Positions 36,004 to 48,733 of a stretch of DNA of 64,000 bases are shown piece by piece (the stretch's first letter is position 1; every line of letters begins with the position of its first letter). A program made the translations under genes and the position numbers. The notes below the pieces were generated by a model, which was given only the letters and a program-made list of their open reading frames with translations, did not search any database and was not told the origin of the DNA. This DNA is from Dioscorea cayenensis subsp. rotundata. Its lineage: Eukaryota > Streptophyta > Magnoliopsida > Dioscoreales > Dioscoreaceae. Where the stretch lies: contig NC_052477.1 of NCBI RefSeq assembly GCF_009730915.1, positions 6,040,611-6,104,610 of the forward strand. Reading direction: 5' to 3'.

Positions 36004-37183
36004 TTTACTATAGCAGTTCACTGTAGCATTTTCACTATAGCAACATATGCAAATTTCTGGAATCTTCACTGCTCGTATGCTGACCGCATGCTCGGCCGCA
36101 TACATCCTGAGAGTGGGTGTTTAAAAGGATTCTAGGGCATCTTTTGGGGGGATCTTATTTTAGGCCTCTTGGGCTACCACCACACCTTCCTTGCCGGTGA
36201 TTTCCTGTAATCTACTGCGCAAGCTTCACCAAAAGGGAGGCAAACATCGGAGAAGGAGATAAGGAGAAGATCCAAGGCATCAAAAGCATTGTTTGAGGGG
36301 AGATCTCTTCAAACCTTCAAGATCTTCACCATCCAAGGGGATCTAAAGCTAGAGGGAGAAGTTCTTGCTTTTTTCTTGTTTATTTGTTCCTTGGAGTTAT
36401 ATGTGTGTTCCTTTTTCATTAGGAACTAACTTATTGTTGGTTTGGATATGATGAACTCTACGGTTGCTTGTTTGTAATTTGGATGATCATATATTGTTGG
36501 ATGTTGTATTTCTTTTATGAAATCTTGTAGTTTGTGGTTCAAGCTTTGTGCTCTTTGCTGTGTTGGATTGCATGAGAACTCTGTGGTTCAACTTCTAGGT
36601 TGTACTTGGTTGCGTGACCATCGTCCTTATACTAGACACACTTAGCTTGGAAGGGATTCATGTATGAATACACTGTGACCATCGGGTATTTCGTACTCCT
36701 CCAACCATTAGGGGTCAACCTAGATATTGTGTTTAATTCTAATTAGAGATTTCCCTAAGAGTAATGCAATCATAGAAGGATTTGGGCGGAAGTGATTTCG
36801 ATCCAATACTTGTACCGGATTAGGGGTTGATCGCCGTGACCATCGGGGTTGACCTACTTTAGGAGTCTCTTGGCCTAACAACCATCTCAACATTTCATCC
36901 TAAATTCAAGACCTAATGACAATCTTAGGGGATTCATTGTTCAAATCACTCCCTTCCTGTGTTTGATTTTACCTTGATTACCAATTGTGTATAGTAGAAG
37001 TCCGGATTTCTTTCTAGTTAATTCTTTGTCTTTGTTTGTAAATACTATTTATCTTTTGAATTGTTAGGCTATAAAATAGAGAAAAGAGAAGTAATAGTAG
37101 CTCCTTGGCCCCATGGGATGTGATCCCTGTGTCACACACAGGGTATTACTTGATGAACCCGTGCGCTTGCGGGATCACAATCA
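36004..37183 (+). mobile_element. family C LTR fragment inside the family B LTR
   Basis: It lacks a proper TG start: it begins within the TACTATAGCAGTTCACTGTAGCA repeats. It ends with ACCCGTGCGCTTGCGGGATC and ACAATCA. Internal phrases such as GTGACCATCGG and GATTAGGGGTTGATCGCCGTG recur in the LTR at 39721-40676. Confidence 0.75.
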
Positions 37184-38060
37184 TTTTTCATTGCATTATT
37201 TTTTTGCTTTGTAATTCACCCCATGGATGGATAAACCCTAGTAGGTATTTGGGCATGTGAACCCTAAGATCTTATCATTTGTATTGATTTACTTTATGTT
37301 TTCTATTTAATATGAGTTTATTTGACTTTTAATCTTGTTTTCTCATTGCTTACATGTCGTATTGATCCTAGTGATTGATTGGTATTGGATGATTTGTTAC
37401 CTTTGTGAGAAAGATGTCCCCATTAGGGTTAGAACTCCAAGATTAAAGAGAGTTAAGAGGGTGAGTCATGAGATAGTGGAGTGTCCCTTTCCCTTCCGAT
37501 GAGTGCTTCCTATCTCCGTATTCTCTAGACTTTATGCAACCATATTTGGTGTGAGGTATGAGATTGAGAGATTTCTCCGGCATGACCTTGTAGGGGTTAG
37601 GGATCTTTCACCTAGAAGTAGGGTTAGATCTATCTTTAGGAATCGGTTACACTCCTAGGTATCCCTAGAGTTTATTGGGGTCATATGTGGTGTGAGGTGT
37701 TGAGATTGAACAATTTCTCCATCGGGGCTTGAAGGCAGGGACCGATTGTTCTTGGATTACCTTGACTCATCTAACTTGGTTTAGAAACATTTAGTAAGCC
37801 TTGCACTTCATGTTAGATCCTAGGGGGAGCATTGCCCTGGTACCTCATCTTTATTGATTGAGATCTCCCTTGTCTTCTACTTTCCCTTTGCTTGGTTATT
37901 CATATTCTTGTAATTAAGTTCATTTTATCACAATCTTGATTCTGACTAGATAATTGATAAGTGGTTAGTACTAATACTTATGTTCCCTATGGATTCGACT
38001 ACCCAACTCACCAGATATTTTATTACTTTGACACCGGTGCACATGCAGAACACATACGTA
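37184..38060 (+). mobile_element. family B LTR, right part
   Basis: It repeats the last 80 bp or so of the left part and then continues to the LTR end near CACATGCAGAACACATACG. The terminal CA and the primer-binding site are not recognisable, so this end is eroded or deleted. Confidence 0.75.
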
Positions 38061-38170
38061 AATAGGACTTGGTTACTTTAGTCATTCACTTTTTGATTTG
38101 TATTTACTTCATATTTTTTTTTTCTTTCACTATTCTCATTGTTTCTTTTCATTGATTTAAGCTATAGGTT

Positions 38171-39720
38171 ATAATCCAAGGGAATCCTTCTACATTGGTT
38201 CAAGAAGGTCTTGAAATTGAGCGTAGATTGCATAGAAGAAGCAAGGAAACTATACAAGAACAAAATTTTCCAGCTGAATTAGAGGTTAAAGAATCTGAAA
38301 ACATGGCAGAACAAGAGGGGCAAGAAAGAACACTTTCAGATTTTGCTCGATCTATAGTTCGTGGGACATAGTCGAGCATTGTTAGGCCACCAGTTGTAGC
38401 CTAGAATTTTGAGTTGAAGCCGAGTTTCATTCAGATGGTTCAGTAGTCTGCACAATTCAATGGGTTAGCCGATGAAGACCCGAACAACCATATTGAGAAT
38501 TTTCTTGAAGTGTGTGACATATTGAAGATCAATGGGGTTTTGGATGATGCAATTTGCTTGAGAGCATTCCCATTCTCATTGAAAGGAATAGCCAAACAGT
38601 GGCTCCGTTCATTGCTGAGAGCTTCCATCACAATATGGAACGAAATGATAGAAGCTTTCCTTGCAAGGTATTTCCCTCCTAGAAAATCGGTGAAGCTTCG
38701 AAATGAGATCTCTTCATATGTTTAGATGGAGCTAGAATCATTGTTTGAGACATGGGAGCGATTCCAAGATCTCTTGTGTAAGTGTCTACAACGTGGGTTC
38801 CTCGAGTGGATGATCATTCACACATTCTACAATGGGTTGAACCTAAGCACTAAATAGCTTCTTAATGCCGCCGTGGGAGAAACATTGGGAAACAAGACCC
38901 AGAAGAGGACCGACAGTTGATTGAAGAGATGGGATTGAATAGCTAGCTACCAATGGAATGCAAGGGAAAAGAAGAAAGTGGCCTGAATTCATGAGATCGA
39001 TGCGATTACATCCTTGGTAGCCCATGTAGAGGCATTGAGCAAGAAATTGGACACTTTAACTTCACCAAGAGTGGTCGCGATCACAGTTACGATGGTTGTG
39101 GGGGTTCATATATATTATCTGATGGCCCTATCTTAATTGCTACTTCAGCCCCAATTGAACAAGTAGATTTTGTAGGTAATTCGGGAAGAGGACAAGGTAA
39201 TCCTTATAGCAACACCTATAACCAAGGATGGAGGAACCACCCAAATCACTCATGGTGAAATCAAGGGCAGTAAAAGATTGTTGCATCACCTGGGTTTCAG
39301 CAAACACCTTTGATTCTGGAGAGAGTTTCAGAATTAGAAAGGGTTTTGTCAAAGTTCATTCAGTTAACCGACACAAGGTTCCAAAACATAGAGGCAACAC
39401 TCTATAATCACACCTCTTCCTTATCTGACGTGTTTGAAGAAGGACCAAACTGAAGAGCAAACAAGAAATTTCTAGATTTATTTAAGCAGTTGCACATCAA
39501 CATCCTATTCGTGGAGGCTTTGTCACAAATGCCTCGGTATACAAAGTTCTTCAAAGACCTCTTAACAAACAAGAGGAAGATGAAGGAGAGTGTAGCTGTG
39601 GTTTTGGAAGGTAATTGCTAGGTGATGCTTCAGAAAAATTTGCCGAACAAGATGAAAGATCCAAGAAGTTTCATCATACAATGTGTAATTTGAGGTTTGG
39701 GTGATGCTTCAGAAAAATTT
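38171..39720 (+). pseudogene. gag-protease fragment, Athila-like, with Gln-to-TAG stops
   Basis: The initiator reads ATA (38171) where relatives have ATG. Gag then reads in one frame, broken by TAG at 38369, 38402, 38444 and 38723, each at a codon that is CAG or CAA in a sister copy where the alignment is clear. The blocks QFNGLADEDPNNHIENFLE, AFPFSLKGIAKQWLRS and AFLARYFPP mark the capsid region. A decayed knuckle region near 39080-39130 and the linker KNLPNKMKDPRSFIIQ near 39630-39680 follow. The frame ends just ahead of the protease active site, at a junction with a family C LTR marked by a 21-base repeat. Confidence 0.82.
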
Positions 39721-40676
39721 GAGGTTTTGAGGGCATTTCCACAGCGGATTTGGCGAGGAGAGAACAATTTGGAGCAAAATCTACACCTAGGACTTGGTTT
39801 TGAGAGGTTGAAGACGACCGGAAGCCACCCTTTTGAGTGGCGTCTTTGGAAGCTCCTCTAGCCTCCATCTTTTGAAAGAGTCGTTTTATGGTTTATTTAG
39901 TTGTTTTCATGACTTTCTTGGTGTATTTTGTGACTATAAACAACTAAACCCCCAAAATTACCAGATGTAGGTGAATCTTGGGGGTGAACTTGTGTTGTTT
40001 GGATGCTTGATCTATATATTGCATTTTGGCTTGGTTGTGATCCATGTTTAGTGTATTTGAAAGCCTTGGTATGTATGAGAACTCTGTGTATCAATTCTTA
40101 GGTAGTACTAGATTGCATTACCATTGCCCTAGTATTAGACTCACACAGCTTGGAAGGGATATACGTATAAGTATACCGTGATGATCGGGTATTTGTACCC
40201 CTCCATGTCTAGGGTTGAGTACTAGCTTGTGTTTTAACCATAGCTTTAGAAAACAACCTTTCCCATTGTAATCACAGGAGGATTTGGGTGGAAGAGATTC
40301 CATTTCCAAAACTCGTACCGGATTAGGGGTCAATTGCCGTGATCATCGGGTTAGCCTAAACTAGGGCTTTCTCGGTCCAACTAGCAACTTGCATGTTAGT
40401 TCTAATATCCTACACACTTTAGTAGCCCCTGAGGGGATCCTCATCCGTGACCACTTCCTTGCCCTGATTATTCCCTATATTTTACCTTCGTTGTTCACAT
40501 TCTAGTTGCATTTAGTTAGTTTCTTTGCATTTTCTCTATCACATTCGGAATTGTAAGTTAAACAACATTATGAAGAGGAAGTAAGAGTAGATTCTCGGGA
40601 CCTTGGGAATACGACCCTCTCGTGTATGCGTGAGAGGTATTACTTGATGACCCATGCACTTGCGGATCACTCATCA
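39721..40676 (+). mobile_element. LTR of element 3 (family C), 5'-truncated
   Basis: It ends with GATGACCCATGCACTTGCGG and ATCACTCATCA, six bases ahead of a primer-binding site. The left end is a broken junction with the preceding gag fragment. Confidence 0.78.
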
Positions 40677-40682
40677 AGTTTT

Positions 40683-40700
40683 TGGCGCCGTTGCTGGGGA
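40683..40700 (+). promoter_or_regulatory. primer-binding site of element 3, tRNA-Asp type
   Basis: TGGCGCCGTTGCTGGGGA differs at a single position from the sequence complementary to the 3' end of plant tRNA-Asp. It is the best preserved primer site in the window. Confidence 0.88.
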
Positions 40701-40867
40701 TCCACGAGGAATACTTGGAAAACTTTGACATGTTGATTTAACCATTATTTTGTTTTGTGTTTTTAATTATTGTATATATTTCATCATTTCTTCATTCACA
40801 TTTTCTTTTCTTGTTTTTCTTCAATCTCTAAACCTTGATTTTAATTATCTTGCGAGGTGCCCATCTT

Positions 40868-43541
40868 ATGACACGAGCAAGTCATGCAAACTTAGTTGAG
40901 CCCGACGACAAGATTGAAAGGACATTGCATAGAAGTGGCCAAAAGTTCAAGACAACAGGAGATTCGGGTTGAGTCTAGTGAACTCTCAATCATGGCCGAG
41001 CCTAGGAGAACTTTATCAGATTATGAGAGGCCACAGTTCATTGGGAAGGAATTCAGTGTACAAGCACCTGTTGTACCGACCAACAACTTTGACATCAAGG
41101 TAAGCACGACAGGAATGGTCCAGAATTTAGTCCAGTTTGATGGGTTAGCTGATGAAGACCACATGCTCATCTGTCTTGCTTCCTCCTGGTCTATTTCACT
41201 TTCAAGATCAACTCAGTATTTGATGATTCCATAAGATTGAGATTATTTCCGTTCAGTCTAATAGGAGCTGCATACAGATGGCTCACTTCTTTAGCTCTTG
41301 GGTCCATCACCACATGGAAAAAGATGGTGGAGAAATTTCTTGCTAGATATTTTCCACCGAGCAAGGTAGCAAGACTGAGACATGAGATTTCATCTTTCAG
41401 GTAAGAGGACTCTGAAACACTCTTTGAGGCACATGAACTGTTCAAGGATCTGTTACACAAGTGTCCTCATCATGGATTCCCCACATGGATGAGAGTGCAG
41501 ATGCTATGTTATGGGCTAAACTATGCTATAAGGCATTCATCGATGCTGCAGTAGGTGGTTCATAGAGTAGCAAACTTCATGAAGAGGCTGAGAAATTAAA
41601 TGAAGATATGGCTAGCAATGAGTGCTATTGGAGCACTAGATAGAAACCCCCAAGAGTAGCAGGGCTTTATGAGGTGAACGATACAACTGCTTTGGCCACA
41701 AAAGTAGATGCTTTGACCAAGAGTGTCATGGATAACAATGCATTGGCTACCAAGGTTGAAGCTTCAACACAGAGATTTGATCAGTTTATGTTAGGGTCCA
41801 GTGTAAATCCTAAGGCAGTGATGTCATTTGAAACCTGTGGTGTTAGGTATGCAACCTGACAATACCCCATCTTTCTTGCCCCCTTGACGCCAGTGAAGAT
41901 AGTAGACTTTGTCAGGGAAGGACCAAGAGGACCGAGGAATCAATATGGCAATACCTATAACCCGGGGTGGAGGAACCACTTGACTTTCTCTTAGAATCAA
42001 GGTCAGTCACAACATAGGCCTCCACCACCTCAGGGAAGTCAGTATCAAGCCCCTTCCTAATAAGAGAGGAAGTATACCATTGAGGATATCTTGGCCAAAT
42101 TCATGATCAACACAGAGGCGAGGTTTGTGAATGTGGACAAAAGGCTTGATGAATTTAGCACAATGTTTAGAAATGTCCAAGCTTCTATTCAATCTCTCAA
42201 GAATCAGGTTGGACAGCTTGCTAGGGTACAATTTGAATGCCCCTCAGGTAGTTTGGCAAGTAACACTGAAAGCAACCCAAAGGAACATTTGAAAGCTGTC
42301 ACACTAAGAAGTGGGAAACAGTTGAAGGCAAGAACCAAGGAGAGCCCAAGTGCCTCAAATGAAGGGGTAGCCATTCGGGAAGACCCTAACTCGAGTGAAT
42401 ATGCAAGTAAAAAGAATGAGAAGAAACATGATGAAGATGTTCCTAAATCTCCAATACCAAAGGGGCCTGAGTATAAACCTGTAGTGCCATATCCCTCAAA
42501 ACTCAAGCAAGACAAGGAAGATGCTCAATTAAAAAAGTTCCTCAACATCTTCAAGCAACTTCATATTAACATTCCCCTAGTTGAAGCTCTCTCACAGATG
42601 CCCAAGTATGCTAAATTCATGAAGGATCTCCTTACCAGCAAGAGAAAACTAGAAGACTTGGAGACCATAACTCTATCATGGAATTGCTCTGTTGTGATCC
42701 AAAAGAAACTGCCCAAGGAACTCACTGATCCCACCAGCTTCATCATCCCCTACATGATCGGGGAAGGAATGCAAGAAAATGCTTTAGCTGATTCTAGGGC
42801 TAGCATAAATGTGATGCCGTACAACTTGTTTTTGAAGCTAGGGTTAGAAGATCTGAGGCCCACATGAATGACCCTACATCTTGCAAATCATTCAGTGCAA
42901 AGACCTTGAGGTGTAGTTGAGGATGTTCTCGTGAAAGTTGACAAGCTCATTATTATAGTGGACTTTATAATCCTTGATGTGGACGTTGATGTTGAAGTCC
43001 CTTTGATTCTCGGACGTCCATTCCTTAACACCTCGGGTGCTTTAATTGATTTGAAGGGAGGCAAGATGACCTTGAGAGTTGGAGAGGAACAAGTGGTATT
43101 CACCCTCCCCGAAGCAATGAAACACACACTTGATCATGATGATACTTTATATTTCACTGATAACACTGATTTAATCATTTCTGATTGTGTACAGGAGGTT
43201 CTAGCTCTAAATCCTTTAGACGAGTAGTTGGAAGGGATCAAGATCAATGAAGTTGAAAACAATACCCCCACTCCTCCACCAATATAATAAGTGGCCCAAG
43301 TGAGAAGTGATTCACCATCTCGTGGCATGAAGAAGAAAACGTTGATGAGGATGTGGAGGAAACACAAGAAAAACTTAAGAAAAGTGTGGATGTCACCATG
43401 TTACCACCCCGAGAGGTAGATTGCTTGTTCTTTGAGGACAAAGGTAAATTCAAAGTTTTTTCATGTCTTTCAATGAATTTTCCAGGTAGCAACACTTCAC
43501 CGAAGAATGGAGGTAACTCTCCACTGTTTGTCCCACCATGA
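40868..43541 (+). pseudogene. gag-protease polyprotein of element 3, broken
   Basis: It begins [20 protein letters not shown] at ATG 40868. Gag text follows in shifting frames to about 41640, with stops such as 41401 and 41641. The cysteine knuckle region near 41825-41860 is reduced to a partial CGVRYAT. The long open stretch 42091-42867 carries a coiled-coil-prone gag tail, a lysine-rich linker and the retropepsin, whose active site reads ADSRASINVMP (DSG changed to DSR). 42931-43227 holds the rest of the protease fold (VPLILGRPFLNTSGALID). A frameshift leads into the C-terminal tail, ending at TGA 43539-43541. No RT follows. Confidence 0.83.
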
Positions 43542-43544
43542 ACA

Positions 43545-43613
43545 TGAGGTAAAACGCGTCAAGCTAACGATGTTAAACAAGCGCTTCTTGGGAGGCAACC
43601 CAAGCTTTTAAAT
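43545..43613 (+). promoter_or_regulatory. conserved hairpin block after gag-protease of element 3
   Basis: TGAGGTAAA, GTCAAGCT, GTTAAACAAGCGCTTCTTGG and GAGGCAACCCAAGC in sequence. CTTGGG and CCCAAG can pair around an AGGCAA loop. The counterpart in element 1 is at 5351-5415. Conservation across otherwise diverged families, at or just after the stop, implies selection on the nucleic acid. Confidence 0.65.
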
Positions 43614-44508
43614 TCAATACACTTTTATTTTTGTATTCTTTGAGTGTGAAGTGGGTCTTGTTCTTAGTTAATGTTCATGTTTTAGTCATTTTGTTCATAG
43701 TTTTTACTTAACTTTTTCATGCATGTTGTTGTGATGCCTTGAGTTGTTTAACGTTTTGATGCCCTGAGAGCTAATACTTGAGTATTTATGTGCTTAATAC
43801 GGCTTTGTTTTCATTGTTTTTAGGGTTCTGAGGAGGTTATATTGATGCAAAACTGGAAATGACCTATTTTTGGACAGTGAGAGTGCCCTTAAGCAATTCA
43901 GAGGGCTCTTGCAGGTGGTGCCCTTGCTCGCGTAAGGCACCCGCAAAGAGACAGAGGCATCTCATAAGTGTCCTTGCTCCCACAATGATACCCATGAGCA
44001 TTTCAGAGACACCTCATGATTGCCCTTGCGGCCACAAGGGCACCGGTAAGGGCACCCGAGTGAGAGATTTAAAGGGTCCCTCACTCATCTCTCACCTCTC
44101 ACTCTCACTCTCTCCTTCTTTCTCTCATTTCTCTTCCATTTCTCCACCAAATCTCCTCATTCTTTTTTCTTAAGATCACTCTCCTCTTCCTCTAAACTGG
44201 TTTTGTGAAGAAATTTTGAATCTTAAACACTCTTTTGGGCTGATTTGAGCACTTGAATCTCTCCATATACTCTAGGACAAAGGTAAGCTTCTTCATCACT
44301 CCATTTTTGGTTTTTAAGGGCTTTGTGGGGTGGATTCTTTGGGATTTTCGTTCTCTTTGGTTGCTAAAACAAGTGTGGAGTGATTTTCAATGGTTGTGAA
44401 TTTTGTTGGCTACTTTTATAAGCAAAACTCTTGCAAAAAATTTTCGGGTTTACTGTAGCACTGGAATTTTTCACTAGTTTTTCATTCTTTTGAGTTTAAT
44501 TTGCTTGT
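43614..44508 (+). other. spacer of element 3 before the inserted solo LTR
   Basis: It is T-rich, with a GC-rich patch at 43890-44070 of repeated GGTGCCCTTGC-like phrases, which may correspond to the palindrome cluster of element 1. A frame at 43859-44173 is low-complexity and unsupported as a gene. Confidence 0.55.
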
Positions 44509-46256
44509 TGATAAGTGCTTGAGTAGACATATTTTCTATATATTTTGCATGCATTGAGCATCATTTTTACCATGGTTTACGTCTCATATTTTATATTTGG
44601 TGTTCTTTGGTGCAATTAAGTTGTGAATGCCTTGAAGAGTCAAAAGGAAGCAAAGATAGGCTATAAAGAAACAATGTTGGGAGTTCTTGTTCAATTCAAA
44701 GATCAAAACATGAGAGGAGTTCATGAACATGGAGATGTGTGCCAACTTCCATGGAGATTCAAGCCAATTAACTAGTTGGAAGGGCACAAAGCCAGTCACA
44801 TCTTCATGTTCCTTCTCTTTTTAAAGATTGCAAGACCTTTCAAGGATGCATCGATGAAGAAAAGTCTTACAGCCTACCATATGGACGTGTGCCTGGCCAT
44901 GCGGCCTCAAGAGAAGAGTGTTTGGACCACGGTTGTGAATAGCACTGTAGCAAAGTTCTATAGTAAAACATTGCAGCATTTTACTGTAGCATTGCTGTAG
45001 CAGAATTACTGTTCATACGATTGCATGGAAATTCCACATGGGCGCGTGAAGGCACGTGATAGCCACTTTTTGGGACTATAAATAAGCTATTTGCCCTATT
45101 CTTTGAAGACTTTTTGCGGGGCTTTTTGAGAGTACTTAGAGGGCAAGGCGGCTAGTGTTCTAGAGGAGGTCTTTGGCGATATTGTGGGCCATTCTTCACT
45201 AACTTTGATCGATCTTTTCTCTGTCATAGCATCAAGGGGGCCTTCAGCAACCTAGCTTCGGAGGAGGATTCTTCAAGATGTTGAGTGATCCATCAAGGCC
45301 ATCATCACGAATTTAAGGGTTTTTCTCTATGGTTTACATTGTTATACATTGTATTAATCATTATTTTGTAACTTGCCCCATGAAAGGCTAAACCCTAGTA
45401 GGTATTTTGGCATGTGAACCCTAGGATCTATTCTTTTGTATTAATTTGCTTTATGTTTCTATTAAATTCGAGTTGATTTGAGTTTTAACCTTGTGTTTCC
45501 ATGGCTTGCATGTTTTATTGATATTTGTGCTTGATTTATTATGCATGATTTGTTACTTTGATCAGAGAGGTCTCCATTAGAGTTAGAACTTCAAGGTTAA
45601 AGAGGGTTGAGAGGGTGAGTCATGAGATAGTGGAGTGTCCCCTTTCCATTCTGATGAGTGTTTCCTATCTCCGTATTCCCTATACTCTATGCAACCATAT
45701 TTGGTGTAGGTCGTAAGATTGATAGATTTCTCTGCAAGGACCTTGTAGGGCGTTAGGGATGTTTATCCTAGAATTAGGACTAGATCTATATTTAGGAATC
45801 GGTTTCACTCTTAGGTTTCCCTAGAGCTTATTGCGGTCATCTGGGGTGTGAGTTGTTGAGATTGAGCGATTTCTCCACCGGGACCTTGTAGGGGACTACT
45901 ACTGGTAGCTTGGAGGCAAGGGCCTGTTATTCATGGATTACCTCTACTCATTAGACTCAGTTTAGAAGCATTTAGTAAATCTTGAACTTCATGTTAGATC
46001 GTAGGGGAAGCATTGCCCGGGTACCTCACCTTTATTGATTGAGATCTCCTTTACTTTTTATCTTGCCCGTTTTCTTGCTTATTAATATTCTTGCAATTAG
46101 TCCATCTCATCACATCCATTGATTTCGGCTAGATAACTAAGAATTGGTTACTACTAATACTTCCATTCCCTGTGGATTTGACTACCTACTCACCGGGGTA
46201 ATTATTACTTTGACACCCTTGCACTTACGGTTCACAAGCAATTCGGATATGTGTCA
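44509..46256 (+). mobile_element. solo LTR family B, 1748 bp, target duplication cttgt
   Basis: It starts TGATAAGTGCTTGAGTAGAC and ends GGATATGTGTCA. The pentamer cttgt flanks it on both sides (44504-44508 and 46257-46261). TATAAATA is at 45077-45084. It lies in the spacer of element 3, so it is younger than that element. Confidence 0.92.
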
Positions 46257-46297
46257 CTTGTAACTTGGTTAATTGGTGTCTTCTTGGTCTTATAGGC

Positions 46298-47060
46298 ATG
46301 AGGGTCAAGAAAGTAGCTCCAAGAGGGCACGGAGGGATTGTTCCCCTCCCGTCGATGAGCCAAGGTTCAAGAATGAAGATCATAAGACAAGGTTCACACT
46401 TTTGTCACAAAAAGGATTCGGTACCATCAAGAGGATACATTGGGACGTGACTTTAGAATTAGATGGCATCATACTGGAGCTCATTTCTCATGATGGGTGG
46501 GATAGGTTGTTCCCCATTGAAGAGCCTACCTACAAGGAACTCACTTTAGAAATGTTGAGCACTGTTGAAGTTGCAAAACAATGTCCGTTCACTCACCAAG
46601 TGAGTTTGATCTCTCTTTGCGCATTTGGGAAGAAACACCGAGTTACTCAAGATCATTTGGTTGTGCTTTTAGGGATCTACACGGAAGCATACACACACAC
46701 ACACCCGAGTTTAAAGCCTTATCTCAAGACTTCCGGTACTCGGTGACAAGTGAGACATATTGGACCTCCATTGGCACTAGCTCAAGGACAAGAAAGGCAT
46801 CCTAGATGTTGTACCTTGCACATCGCTATATACATGCACTATTGACTAGAGTCATCGGGGGTCGGCTAGACTGGATAGGGGTGGTGTCACGCGCAGACTT
46901 ATTAATTCTCTATAGCATTATTGAGAACTACCCCCTCCACATGGGACACCTTGTCGCGGAGGCCCTAGCACATCAGGGGCAGTTTATTCGCCTTGGAGCT
47001 ATCTTCGCCGGACTGTATATCACACGGATGATCAGAGGCATGGTCTTATTGAGTGTACCC
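46298..47060 (+). pseudogene. second ORF of element 3, Athila-type, broken
   Basis: After an initial frameshift the open stretch 46320-46743 reads SSSKRARRDCSPPVDEPRFK and continues with RFTLLSQKGFGTIKRIHWD and PTYKELTLEMLSTVEVAK. Further on, in another frame, come YTHTPEFKALSQDFRYS and, after the TAG at 46803, AHRYIHALLTRVIGGRLDWI and FIRLGAIFAGLYITRMIRG. This is the family of the ORF at 6078-7423 (compare RPAYRYIHTVLSRLVNGRGD). The C-terminal part is lost near 47060-47140, where organelle-like sequence begins. Confidence 0.72.
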
Positions 47061-47140
47061 AAAGCATGTCAATCATTGATACTATTGCCTTGCTCGGGAT
47101 GCAAACCCTCGTGTGTATTGGTTCTTCTCACGGGGTCTTG

Positions 47141-48733
47141 AATCACGAACTGATAAGGGAGGCTGAAGACTGACTCTAGAGTAGAGAGGAATTAGAAAAA
47201 GGGATAGAGTCCACTATGTAAGGATAAGAAAGTTTTGCACCCTAGTTGGCAAGTTTCGCTTTGACCGTCTTTCCAGTCTTCCTTGGAATTGAGATTAAGT
47301 AATTAGGTCAAGTCTTTTTTTCTCCAATGGGATAGGTGACTCGCATAGAAAGAAGTAGAAATACAGAAAAGGAAAAAGAGAAATAGCCCCTAGCTCTAGG
47401 AAATTGACTGAGAGCCATGGTTCTAACAGGACATATATCTCCCTGAAAAGAGGATAAGAGAAAATAAGACTTCAAGGTAACTTGTTCCTAGGTCTATAGC
47501 TCTAGAATATTCCACACTATATCAACCTTTCATCTTGACTTAATTAAAAGTGGGTCAGGAAAGGATCCCAGAGGACCCAAGGAGAGAGTAGAAAAGGAAT
47601 AAAACTCTTTCATTCTTTCTTTTGGACTAACAATCTAGAAAGACCACGGTGATGGTCAAAGCACTCCAGCATCGAAGTAGCCAGATCCTTTAGGAAGGGA
47701 ATCCAAAGCTAATCCAAAAAATGCACCAGTTGATGCTGAGAAAGAAGAAGGATCTTATGAAGACAAGCTAGAAAGAGGTAGTTCGTAGATTTGAGATGAA
47801 GAAGAAAGTTCAAGCAAGAGATTCAAAGCTCAAAAAGAATACTCTATAGAGAATTAATACGAGTCAAGAAAAGCCTTGGAATTCTTCAGACTAAGGAAAG
47901 AAAGTGTAAACTAACTATCGGAAGCTAAGAGCACTTATCTCAAGAGTAGAAGAACTAGCAACTTGAAAAGCTTTCCTCAAGAACCCCAGGAGTCCCACAT
48001 CATCTAGACAATCAACAGAGCCACATTCAAGCTTCTAGTACTTCAGTCCCTACAAACCGAGTTTATCGACCACAACATGATAGCTCTTCTTGTAGGATTC
48101 ATCCATTAGACCTTCTACCCAATCCACTCAACAGAAATAGAGCAGGACAAAAGAAGGCAAGAACTTTGAAAGCCCATTTTGAAGCGAAAAATTATAGTAC
48201 TTTACTGAGAGCGCTAGACTTTTTCTCTTTCTGGATTGATTCCCACTTACTTCCTGATAGCTGGCTTGGCCCATGAAACCAATTGTCTTATTGTCCTGGC
48301 TCACTTCACTACTTTGGAGAATGGGTTATCCCCCTTTCTGGTTCACAAATGCTCTAACTCATTGGGAAACTCCATCCAAATTCTAGTTGATGTAAGCACT
48401 ACCCAGAGGCAGAGTCTAAATCGATCAATGAAGTCTTGGGTCCTTTGTCTAAGGGCCCTTTCGTTCCACTAGCCTTAATGCACTTGTCAAAGTTGCCAAG
48501 GTGGCATTGGTGGTCTCGTTTTATCATAAATAGATAGAAAGAAAGCATTATTCTTCCAATTTTTAAAGAGCCTTAGCTATATGCTTAACATATGCAAAGA
48601 ACCCACTTACTCGAATCTGAAATTAATTATTTATATTATATTTAGTAAATCTAAAATTAATTATTATTATATTGAGTAAATTAGTAAATCAGATTTCTTC
48701 TTTGGCTCTATCATCGTCTTTCTTTGTTCAAGT
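47141..48733. other. mitochondrial-style spacer upstream of atpA
   Basis: Purine-rich sequence with many GAAAG and AAGAAG tracts and no LTR similarity. No gene is recognised; a 78-codon frame at 48236-48472 has no known domain. An imperfect AT-rich direct repeat (TTAATTATTATTATA-like) lies at 48622-48680. Confidence 0.45.

Larger units (their letters stand above)
39721..47060 (+). mobile_element. Element 3: family C LTR element with gag-protease and second ORF, no RT
   Basis: Parts in order: 5'-truncated LTR (39721-40676), primer site (40683), gag-protease (40868-43541), conserved hairpin block (43545-43613), spacer interrupted by a solo LTR (44509-46256), and second ORF (46298-47060), where the element is cut off. 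The plan matches element 1, though the two are strongly diverged in sequence. Neither has RT, RNase H or integrase. Confidence 0.75.
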
